Source of the DNA: Pelargonium nanum
Lineage: Eukaryota > Streptophyta > Magnoliopsida > Geraniales > Geraniaceae
Reading direction: 5' to 3'
Assembly: GCA_036897485.1 (NCBI GenBank)
Contig: JAYMTF010000710.1
Location: forward strand, 1 to 31,327
Length of the DNA stretch: 31,327 bases
The position numbers and the translations under genes are program-made. Below are positions 9,143 to 20,500 of the stretch, one piece after another (position 1 is the stretch's first letter; every line of letters begins with the position of its first letter). A model generated the notes under the pieces. The model saw only the letters and a list, made by a program, of their open reading frames with translations, was not told the origin of the DNA and ran no database searches.

Positions 9143-12100
9143 ATGAGGTCGAATAAGAGAGGCGGCAGAAGATACGGGTCGTCCTCTCCTCGCCGGGACG
9201 ATTCCGAGCCAAGGCCGTCGCGGCCTCGCGCGGCGTCCGCTTCGACCTCCGTTCTGGAGGTTACCGAAGACTACGATTCTCCTAATAACCTAAATCCAAA
9301 TCCAAGAAGCTTCCCTTACAGCGTGAAGCAGCAGTGCTGGGAAAAGGCCGAGAAGGTCAAGGGTCGCGACCCCGAGAGGTGGCGCCGCGACGCCCTCGGC
9401 AACATTGTTTTCAGGAAGCTTGTGGGTTGCCCTGGCTGTCTCTGCCATGACTATGATCACATCCTGCCTTACTCCAAGGTATTTTCATTTTTGTCAACAT
9501 TTTGTAGTATTTGCTTTTACTGAATGTTCTTTGCTGAAAGTGAAAACCCTGTCAATTGTTGTTTGAGAACAAAACACTCTTAAATGGCTTGTAGATGTCC
9601 ATGGCCAGCTTGCTAATTAACTTATCAAATTGTTTCTTTGGTACTCCTTTGGTCAGTGTATTAGCAACTTGCTCAGTTTTGGGAACATAAACAATACAAA
9701 TTGATCCACTCACAATCTTTTCTTTGATGGAGTGTTTATCTACATCTGCGTGTTTGTGAGAGATTGGATTGTGAGCAATTGAAATGATGCAGTCCTTTTA
9801 ATTTACAAGAAATTCCCAGCAACAACATATATAGAATGAGAATTATAGAGGGAGAGCAGAGTGAGGGATTAGGAAGGAAGGGAGAATAGAAAAGTAGAGG
9901 GATAGAGTTCTAGAAGGAGAGAATATTGTGTATATTGATTATTGATAATCCGTTCATTACAGCTCCCCTCCTATCTATGCTGCATTGCTGCAGGTACCCT
10001 TCCGTCCATCACAGCTGGGTTCTTACAAAATCTGATCCAAACAGGCTGCTGGCTCAACAGCTGACAATTCCCTAATATGCTAATAATGAAAACAACATCA
10101 TGCAACCATAATGAAATGACAAAACACTACCTAAAACGACAATTAAACAAAAGGGTTCGTATAATAAACCTTCATTGGTGAAGGACTTGAAACCCTTAAT
10201 TCTTCCAAAAATCTCTTAAACTATAGGACTCCACATATCCCAAGAGCTACTGATATAAACATTGGATCTGCACTACTCCTAAAGATGGAATAAGATTATT
10301 TGTTTCTGCACTACTCCTAAAGATGGTCTAAGATTACCTTGAGTTCCAAATGTGCCTTTTCTTGGAAATTCGAATTGGACTGGTGCTTGGATGATCGTTG
10401 AGTCCTTACTATCTTTTCTAGTTCTTCTCCTAGTATAAACTTGAAGTTTAGTATTTAATGTATTTTTTTTGTGGTATTTCCCGCTGTTTGTTAGAAAGCA
10501 ATATTATGTTGATTGCTTTGATTAAGAGCTTCCTTCAAACGTAGAGATGATTCTTGCAAATTTAATGATGAATGAGAATCTACAGTGTTATAGAATCCAA
10601 TATTGTGTGGCAAACAATGAGTAGAAACTTGCCAAAATATGTCATCATATACTGATCAAAGGAATACGTAAAGGAGGGTTTAATTTCACATATACTGATC
10701 AAAGGAATGATCGTATAGGGTATACAACAGTTGGTTACAAGGTAACTAAACCAAGAAAAAGAAAAAGTGAGGCCTAGAAGAAAGGAGGAAATTAAGAGAA
10801 AAGAATCTTCCAAAATATGTGCAGTATAGCCTAACTTGTAGTATTGACTGATCCTGCATTCATTCATAGAATCAGATATATGATTTTCCCCACATTTAGT
10901 CTTGCAAATGTGGCTTATCCTCTTTTGCTATCAATTATTGATTCCATTTGCTTTCTGGATCTGTTCAATTGGAGTGAATTTTGCGCGGATTATTCTTCAT
11001 TGAGAAATAATCCCACTGATGTGCTACAGAACATTGCTCTTATGTAGACCACCACTGTGCTCTCATTCATATACTTTATGCATTATATGTAGCTTTTCTT
11101 TCATTCGTATCCGTTGTAATAAGTTTTTAATGCATTGAATGTCATATTTTTCGTGTTTGCTCCTTGTTGTAATGCGTGCTGAGCCACTTCTGCTATCTGT
11201 GGCAGAAATGCTTGTCAGGGCATGCTACAGTTATGATTCCCTCATTCATCTCAACCATTATACGTATAGTTTGTGGATTTTGAATTAGGAGGAGCATGTA
11301 GCTTCTACTTTTCAAATAGTTGTTGACTGGTTGTTCAAAACCAGCTTACTTGTTTTGAGGCCCTTGAAGTTCAATTTATATATATTGATCTTTTCCTAAG
11401 ACTGTTGCTAAAGGGTTGTTTTGTAACTTTTGTGAATTTCAGGGAGGCAAAAGCACCCTGGAAAATTGCCAGGTTCTACAGGTACGAGGCTTAAATCAAA
11501 AGATTGAAAAACTTATTTACAAGAGCAATGCTTCGTCTCCATTTTTTTTCCCAATCACCTGACATTGTTTTACTTTTATTTTAATCAAAGGTCAGGAAAG
11601 ATTTAGAGATTTTGAATTTGCAGAAGTAGGGTTTAGGTTTCGGATAAATAAGTTTCCTGAAATTCCCTTACATCGAGACATAATGCCCAGGAGGGTTAAA
11701 AGAAGAGAAGAAAAGAGAGAAACTAGGTGAATATGCTGTAACACTTCAAAGCTTATAATGCCATCAGTCAGCCTTGTTAAGTAATATGTTTATGACTAGG
11801 TAGTAAGGTAGTGCTTGGATTAAAAATTTCGGAGTGAGAATGGGAATGGGAATCAAATGCTACCTAAACATCTCAAGATTATTTTTTCCTTATTCATAAC
11901 TTCAAGAATAACGACTTCTGTACCATCTTTCTCTTTCGAAAATCCAACAAAGATAATCAACTTATAAAGCCATGAAGACTCTGCCTCATCTGACATCACA
12001 TGTGCCCCCGTTTAGTAGAATTCCTTGTTGTCAAATGTGATAAACACCAAGATAGCAAGTTTAGGTGCCTATGTTGGGAAAATGAAATAGATCAAACAGT

Positions 12101-13516
12101 TCACAGAAGATGATTTATGCCTTTTGGTTTTACTGTAAGTTTTTTACTGTATGCCTAATCGAAGCATTACAAGGTAGTCTGCTTCACTGTTGGTTTTTGA
12201 GTGGCAATGGCCAAGAAAGATTGGGATTTGAGAAAGAAGAGTTATGGGATTAGACCTAATATTTTTAGGAGTTGAATGGGAAGAGGTGACAACAAACTGC
12301 TGAAGTTGGAATTTCTTGACAGCAAAAAGTTTGATATTGGACGAAATAAAATTTTCTATTTTATGAACTTTCCTCGTGACTTGTCAAGACTCTCATTATG
12401 TTTTATAGTTACCAAATTTTGATTCACCAGTAACAAATATTGTAGTACCCATTCTCATGGCCTCATTATTTATACACGATAGGTATAACTATTATTTAAT
12501 ACAAAATTGTCAATCTATTAATTGACCTAAAACAGTTGTGAAAGGAAAACCTTCGCTTTTCAAGTAAGCCAATGATGTTTATCTAATAAATTTCAACCCT
12601 TTAACAAGGCTTGTGTCATAGGAGTTAAAATATATGCTTTACAAAGCTTATTTTACCATAAGAAGGTGTTGCCTAGCTATGTAGCACACATAGCAATCGA
12701 CTTGATAGTAGTAGTGGACGAGCATTTTGCATTACAATGCCCGGAGTGATCTTGGCATACTAAGTGTGCACTTAATGGGTTATCCACCACATGCTGATGT
12801 TGCATTTGCCAAATCTTTCCACATAATTTTGGAAGGAATTTTGTAGAATTGTTGCCTTTTTCAATGATACATCCCCTTAATACCTTATTCGTAACTAAAA
12901 AACTGAAATGATTCGTTGAAGGTAGATAATGTGCTTTCTACTTCCACCACATATTCTACCCAAGTCTTAATGAAGTTATAACCTTTTTATAAAATAAAAC
13001 CCTATTATAATCCCATCCATCTGTCTGACCCTATTCTTTGTTGCAATTAACTGTGTAGGGATCACAATTTAAATAGTTAACATTAATTCTTATCAAACTA
13101 GTTTGCTTAAGGTCTACTTGTACATCAAGGTTTAGCATGCCGCAATGCTATAATTCGAATAATTAGGCTTGCTTAACTGTTGTATATCTAACAAGACAAA
13201 CATGCAATAATATTTTGATATGTTTGCTCATTGCCTCGTTTGCTTGTGCAGGCAACAGTGAATCGGTCCAAGGGGAATCGAACTGATATCTCCAAATCTG
13301 ATCTCATTCAGAAGAGTTCTTATTGCCGTGTTCAAGGTACTCTTGAGTTGAATGAAACTGCTTGAAATTCGCCAGGAAATTGCTCTACCATTTTCACTAA
13401 TTTTAGATTGTATTGGCCATGTATAAACTGCAGGCAGAGACATGGATCTTATTGAACTTTCAGCTTACGGTAATGTCCGCCGTGGCCCCGATTCAGGTGG
13501 ATGTAGAATACAATGA
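9143..13516 (+). CDS. HNH endonuclease-like protein, 180 aa, four exons
   Basis: Small protein with one HNH-type nuclease fold; the biological role is unknown. Exons are 9143-9478, 11443-11481, 13252-13336 and 13434-13516, all GT-AG and frame-consistent. Residues 1-60 are rich in Arg, Ser and Pro and probably disordered, with a basic stretch (NKRGGRR) that could act in nuclear import. The HNH core spans about 94-134: CPGCLC, then DYDHILPYSKGG with His106, LENC with Asn120, and VNRSKGN with Asn129 in place of the last His (an HNN variant). The YSKGG...N..L...N.SKGN spacing matches HNH families. By memory an Arabidopsis gene annotated as HNH endonuclease is similar. Introns 1 and 2 are about 2 kb and 1.8 kb. 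Intron 1 holds copia remnants. The ATG at 9143 is the first in frame. Confidence 0.88.
9552..9811 (-). pseudogene. Ty1/copia RNase H C-terminal fragment
   Basis: In intron 1 of the HNH gene, on the opposite strand, an open frame reads ISIAHNPISHKHADVDKHSI, then KEKIVSGSICIVYVP, EQVANTLTKGVPKKQFDKLI and SKLAMDIYKP before a stop at 9554-9552. These match, in order, the end of copia RNase H (AHNP...H.E.D.HF..E.., then Q.AD.LTK.L....F..L...LG). Only this end survives; the rest of the polyprotein is absent. Confidence 0.8.
9818..10066 (-). mobile_element. Solo-LTR-like insertion
   Basis: The segment is bracketed by direct repeats ATTCCC at 9812-9817 and 10067-10072. On the minus strand it begins TGTCAGCTGTTGAGCC and contains a pyrimidine-rich stretch. 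It then runs to TATATGTTGTTGCT, directly next to the copia RNase H remnant. TG start, size and 5-6-bp flanking duplication fit a solo LTR. The expected CA end is not clear, so this is tentative. Confidence 0.4.
10067..11442 (+). other. Remainder of HNH intron 1
   Basis: No gene is seen. There are two small direct duplications: CTGCACTACTCCTAAAGATG occurs near 10267 and again about 40 bases on, and CATATACTGATCAAAGGAAT occurs near 10648 and again about 40 bases on. They look like replication-slippage or insertion footprints. The acceptor is the AG before 11443. Confidence 0.5.
11482..13251 (+). other. HNH intron 2, no features recognised
   Basis: This is a 1.77-kb AT-rich intron between GT at 11482 and AG at 13251. 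I see no coding frame with family motifs and no clear terminal repeats. Confidence 0.5.
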
Positions 13517-14596
13517 AAGATTGTTTGTAGCTATAGGTATGTGTAGACCATGAGTACTCACCATGTTGATGGGCACTCCAACTCCAAGAGTTTAAAGTCT
13601 TCCAGTTCTAGAATGTGTCCAAGTCTACTCATTATTCACCCACTTTAATGTGGTTTAAGATTCAGATTTGTGACACCATAAAGGTCTTCCTCAACTTCTC
13701 CTTCCTCTTAATTTCTTTTGGTATAAAATTGTATTTGAGTGATTTACTTGACAGAAGCTAGACCATTCTGTAGCTGGCAAATTGAGAAGTTTAGACTTGA
13801 AACTTAATGTGTTATCAGTTTATGACAAGTGCTTGTTTCTGTAGCAAGTAAAAGGAGATAAAATGAGGTAAAATGTTTGTAAGTTTTGTAGACATTTGGT
13901 GTATTGTTTGGTGAGGCCAAGCAATGAGTGTTTTGTGCTTGCTTTTGTAATTTCATTTCTCAACTCTTCGTTGTGGCTCTAGTCGGCCGTTGCTAGATTT
14001 TATTAATCTAACGGCCGAAATGTGTACCCAATCGGAGACATTAAGTCACAAAATCTTTTCCTCCACGTTGTTGGTTAAACATTGCTCCCACTGTTAAGTT
14101 TCATAAATGAGTTACATACAATGGCTTGAGCTTACACTATTAAAAGGTGTTAGTAGGGTTTCACTTGCACCATATATGTAGCCTCTTCATATCATATTTA
14201 TCCGATGTGGAACACATCACCCACTGAGGGCATGCCATGTGGCTAATTACATTTGGTCTTAATCATTTATATCTTTTTAGCTAACAATAAATTTAGATAT
14301 GGTAGATATAGTAATTGACAAGTAGGAATGTGACGGTATGTATAAATTAGGTTAGAGATAATAGAGAATTAGAGGAAATTGGAAAAAGATAGTTTCATTT
14401 CGTGATTTCTGGAATAAAACTAAACATTTCAAGATCTGCTAGATATAGTCAACCAAAATACTAAAATACCAAAGCTCTGATGAAGGAGACATTTCACTTG
14501 TATACTATTCTCTAATTGCAAAGTTCAAGATGAGATTTATGATTTCGTTTCGGCTTGACCAATTCCCTAACTTCATCTACTAACTTCAAGGATATT
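13517..14596. other. Intergenic spacer between convergent genes
   Basis: This spacer contains the 3' end of the HNH transcript and, at its far end, the 3' UTR of the long minus-strand gene. It also holds one copy of the CCCACATCGG-type repeat (14085-14222). Near 13983-14017 there is a short inverted pair, GTCGGCCGTTGCTAGATTTT and ATCTAACGGCCGAAA. No gene is seen. Confidence 0.55.
14085..14222 (-). repeat. Dispersed repeat family (CCCACATCGG type), copy 2
   Basis: In reverse complement it reads TGTTCCACATCGGATAAATA, then CTACATATATGGTGCAAGTG, AAACCCTACTAACACC, TTTTAATAGTGTAAGCTC and a CATTTATGAAACTT tail. This is the same module order as 2664-2812, which lies in the opposite orientation. Confidence 0.6.
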
Positions 14597-17500
14597 CTAC
14601 TCAGAATCCGAATCTGACCATTGCACTTCATAAGCATCTTTTGGCTCCACGTCAGTCATGGAAGGAGGCAGATCTTTCTTTGACGCATTTCTTGCTCGGG
14701 CTCTCCGTTTTAATGTTGCTTCATCCTGTAAAGATGCAGAATAAATGCTTGTTCCAACAGAAATAAGTGTAGTATGTGAAATAAGTGTGCTGGGTAAGGA
14801 GACAACCTGGCAATACGGGTCGTGCACCTAAACAGGTCTGGCCTAAAACGCAAGTGCTCTTATCAGGCTACTTTTTGTCAGCCTAACCTAACCTGCTAAG
14901 TGCATGCTTTTTTTGGCCCAGCTTATTTAGGTCCACATTGCCAGGTATTTATTATCATTTGCATCTGAATTTTCATCCTTCTAGCAGCACAACATTTTGG
15001 TTATGAATAGAATAAAGGCGGAACTTCCGATAATTACCTTTCCTTACATCTCCCATAATAATTATGACATCCATGTCAATGACTCAATAATGTTTCTTTT
15101 CACTATATACATCAATGCAGTTAGAAATATATTCGGGTAATTTTCATTACTCAGTTTTGAATTTCTGATAGAATAGCAACTTTGGTCAAGTAGCTTCTGT
15201 CAATCACCGATTCGTAAGATGATTACTCCTGCATTTGTCTAAAAGTAGGCCATAAGTAATATTCAATTTACTTGCTTAAGGTTATTTCATTTTCAAACAT
15301 TTGGTCCGTCTTTTTTTCTTTTTTAAACTCTATCATCCTTTTCAATATTTGCGTTCATCTTTGGTAGTCCATAGTCATTTGGAATATGCTATTACTACCA
15401 TGACTATGTCTTTAAATTAGCACTCAAATCTCATATTAAGAAGGCCACTGAAATAATAAAAGTTGAATGTCACTGTAAAGACATACCTTGGAACCTGGTT
15501 GAATTGGTTTATTTGACTGACTTGGAAGAGTCTGTTGACTCCTCTGCAGCCAGATGGCACCAAAAGATAATAAGGCACTCAAAAGCAAGGCTGGGCCAAT
15601 CCTTGGATCTCCTAAACGATCATAGTTTCTGCTTATGAATCTCTGAATCCTTTGCTTCATCCCCATGCCTCCTGAAAGAACATTACGGGCACCTCTGGAC
15701 AAGGTATCTCCATCCTCAGGAACAAGCTCCGGAGTTTTTGTTCTCTGCATTAAAATCAGCTGAATTGCTCAAGGGACTAGAAAATTCAAAGATACCCACA
15801 TCTTATATAAATTGTTCCTATCCCAGTAGTAACCTTTATCTATCAGGGAAAACAGTTAAACCATATGCAATATGTTTTAAAGAGGCGGGTTTCTCATTGT
15901 TCACTTTTTTTTTGTCCCAAAGACAGTGCCAATCAACTTGCAAATCCAAGTTTGTAATTCATAGCAAAAGAGCTTCAGCCTTCAACATACTAGTGAAAGT
16001 GCCTCAAACTGAATTGTAACAAGAAAATAAATTTTGCGACGGACATTAACAAAGTCAGCCAATACATACTACAGTGGATATCATGATTTTATTGTTATAC
16101 AGCTTTTGATGAGGCCTAAATACGTAAGTTTTTAAGTTTTAGCAGAAATGACTATTATAAACGTGGACTAATAATAGGTGCATAAACTAATCTCAATCTG
16201 AAGCTATGCTTGTAGGAATGGCCATGTAGCTTACATAGAAAGGGAGATTGTTGCTGTCACCATCTGTAATTGTTTTTGAGATCCATTGGATAATCTGCTT
16301 TAGACACAATGCCGAGAGCAATGAGAAAAGTGTGTCAGATTGCAATAGAAAAACACATTGACAGTAACACTCTAGTTCAGTTATTTTCATCAACAAAATG
16401 ATTAAAAACAAACATATGAATGGAGACGAGTTTTACATTGAACTAATAAGGAACCTTATGGCATGTAAGAACTAAACTTCAAACGAGAATTTCATACCTC
16501 TGGCACTTCACTGGAACCATTATACCTAGCCACAAGCTGTGCAGCAGGATCCACATCTTGATCTTGTAATAAACTCAATATGCTCTTTGGCTTTTCCTCG
16601 ACCTTGACTGTATCTTCAGTAACATTCCTTTTGTAACGCACAATAAATAATTGAGGAACATCGCCAATATCTCTCCTTGGTCCACATGTCAGATAGCTGG
16701 TTTCAGACTGAAGGTAGAATAAACAATATTTCTGAAGAAAAAAAAAGAAATGACATTAAGATGGCTTCATACAGTTGCTGAAATTCATGTGACGTACAAT
16801 TTTATGTAATCAAACATTTGAGTACACAGCTACAACCGAGTATTCTAGCTATCACATAAAAGTAAAACATGCCGCCAGAGTTTTAAAATATAAACTAATA
16901 ATAATCAAATCATGCAGTTGAGTACTTTTAGCACTACGAAAAGACATGAGAGAGAGAGAGAGAGTTGTAATAGAATACATTTCAAAACATTTCTATGACT
17001 AATATACAACCAGGTTTATAGTCTGGTTGATAGTTTAGTATTCATTTTAGCTAATGTGGCAGAAACTTTTTGATAGGTATATGCAACACGGAGAATCATG
17101 GTCCCAACTGAAGTTTAGCTATTACTGGAACTATCTAGCCAAATGCAATAAGCATAGGGAGTAACATGTGTAATCCTAACAATAAATGTGTGTATTAAAC
17201 AAATTTTTAAGTAGAGTGATAAGCATACAGTAAAAGACGAAAAGAAAACTCACATTTTGGGCTTCTCCATCAAGCCAAGTGAATGACAATCTCTTGTTTT
17301 TCAGAGTAATTGCTGATGATGATACCATGTGTCGGTCCTTATCAGATCCATTTCCATCACTATTTTCTAATAATGATTGTTGAACCCTGCGCATGGTCTA
17401 TGAATTGTGTAATTCATTCCATTATCAACAAAAATAATTTTCTGCTATCAATTATAGGCAAAATGCAAATTCATTTAGGACACCATAGGCCAAATAGCAG

Positions 17501-20500
17501 TTGATAAAAAGCAAAAAAAAAAAAAAAAAAAAAAGCATTTTATAAAAAATGGTCTAAAGATATTACATGCAACAAAAGTTAAGGAGAGATAGGGGACTGA
17601 GCTCCACAAAAGCTAATAAGAAAATGTACAAGGCAGAATGCATGTGCACTGGAAATCAAAAGTCACTCATCTCCTCACTCTCCTCCCCTGGTCAAACTCT
17701 TCTGACTACATGCAAGAATTATAGTAATGTTCCACCATGAAGCACAAATTCGAACAGTCACAAAACAGGAAATGATAGACATGGGATTAATCAGTTGCAA
17801 AAAAAAAAAAAAAAAGACGCAATCCATTAGGACACATAATTTTTTTCAACTAAAAATATACTTTTTAAGAACAAACATGTCTGAATAAAATGTAACTTGT
17901 CTTACTTACTACTTGAACAAAATAGTAGTTGCAGATCAACCCCATTTTCAACATGCTAAATCATTAGTCATTACAAACCATTATCAGCATAAGTTCAATT
18001 TAAACAAGCATTATGGTTCTATTTATATATTTAGTTTTTTTAATTCCGTAATATTCTAGTCTTCATGTCTTACGCATGAATCCGACACGAATCATCACAA
18101 AAATGGTGAATTGGTTCTTCCGTGTCAACACACCTAATGTCTTCAAAAGTTTATGATACTTGATAATTCAATGCAGTTTTCAAAACAACATTGAGAAGCT
18201 GAAGGAATCATAGAATTGTTAAATTTCAATTACAATCATGAAAAGCCCGCAAAGTGGGGCTTAATACATTAAAGGTGATAGAGACAAGGAAGGCTTACTG
18301 CACGCATTTCGTCAAGTTCAGGGCTCTGCCTTCCAGCTAATATCACACAATACCAGGTCAAGGTATCATTTCCAGCACGGGAATAGCCTCGAGCATCACA
18401 ACCCAACTCCATTGAAGTTGCACTTCTTAATTGTGGAAGCTCTAGAAACAGTATGCATGAAAATTCAATAAAGGGCCTTTCTCAAAGTTACATTCAGACT
18501 CCAATGTCATTAAAGAAATCTGCTTATTCATTTTATATCATTATCTCAATAACAAATAGTGATTCTATTCACTAAAAGATCATTAAAATTGGGAATGACA
18601 CCATTTAAAAGTAAACTTTATACAGATAATACCAGTGCACCACTAACGTGCCATAAGTGTGATAATACCATTCTCAGCTGTGTCCTTAGAATCAGACATG
18701 TCCAAAAAACATCGGATTTGGCAGTTTGATAATTATTCATCACAGCCAAATGGCATCAGTATGTTGTCATAACTATAGTTTTTAGTTTAAAAACATAAAT
18801 ATATATAATCAGAGGATAAATTTGTAAAATCAGAAAATAAAACAAAACATAGAACTAAAATAACTAGTTTCAATTCCCTAGTTTAAGCGTAATAAACCAT
18901 AATAGTAAGTATTAGTTTTCACAGGTTATTTAGATCTTGCACCCACGATACGATACGCAGGTGAATACTTGCTTTAAAAGAAAAGAGTTAAGTGGAATAG
19001 AGAAAGTTGAAGTTAAAAGTGGGGAAAGAGGTTCAGTTTATATGGTAATATCCCGTGGGATGAATTTCACAAATGCCCCTCCAAGATAGTAGAAGGGCCA
19101 ACCATGATAAATCTTAAGGTGGTCAAGTGGAATTCAACCAAGGTCTTAAGGTTTCTTAATGAATCCAAAATATATTTACTTTCAGTTAGCATTCAGATGA
19201 TTGATTCTCTTTTATAAGACTACTTAGTTTGGTTCTTTTTTTTCAACTCCAATCTGCTATCTGCACCCTCATAGTTTTTTCTCCCGACTGCTTGCAACTC
19301 ATTTAACCAATTCAATATTTAGAGAGAACTTTTAGATATTGCCAGAACCCAATTAATTATATGTAATGCAGATAGTGTTCATCCAATTAATATCACAGCA
19401 GTTTGATTATAATAATTAGTTTTATAGCAGAAAATTATTTTACATCCAGCTAACTTTGATTTAATTTCTGTAATGTGAGACAAAAAGACTAATGCGTCAG
19501 GTGTAGATCGACTAAACACAACTAGTGATTATGAACAAAGAGATACCTTGCTGCTTATTCTGTTCCATGATATTTACAAACAATGAATTGTTTACTGGTC
19601 CTGTATCATAAAATTAACTCGTTAGCTTGCCTCTATCAAAATGGCCTATAGTCACAAAGAAAACATTCAAGTGAAAGGAGAAACATGCCATGGTATACTA
19701 CTGGCTTGACACCTGGATCCTTCAGAAAAACAATGGCAGGGGCAGATTCGACCTCAAACCTGTTGTCAGAGATAAAAACTCATTCAAGTCCATATAGAAA
19801 CAAGGGGAAATTGCATATCACTACCCTATGGTATAAACGTTTGGCACTTAATTACCCTCTTCTTTTTTTGTCATCACATAACTAACCTAAACTACCCAAA
19901 ACCCATTATGTTAGTCAGTTGGACAGAAAATTTCATTTAAGTGATCATGGGTCTGCACATGATCAAATATATTTTTAAATTTCTCAAACTACCCTTCTTC
20001 TCCCCATCATCATCACTCACCCTTGAACACTTGAACATTCCGGAAAACTCAATGATTGTAGATTCCGGTCACCGGAATCTGGAAATTCCAGAAATTATCT
20101 CATTCGTTAATGTTAATCCAACCCAAACGAAATAAAAAACTGAACAACTCAAATCAAAATCATCATGACTCGCATTTGTTTTCATATTTGTAGACTATGT
20201 AAGATTGATTTGTAAACCAAACCAAGTATAAACACAGATTTATTTTTTATTTTTTTGAATGAAAGATAAGCTTCATTAACCGATAAGCATACAAAAGGAG
20301 CTATGAATCCATAATTTAGATACAAACACAGATTTATAGAGCTACTGACACAAACATTATTTGCACACAAAAAATTATCATCGCACAAATTTGTAAACCA
20401 AACTAGATTTAGAAAACTATAAACAAAAGAAGAAAAAAAATCTCAAATTTATTGAGTTATGGACACAACATTATTTGCTTTCACACAATCAGCATCATAC

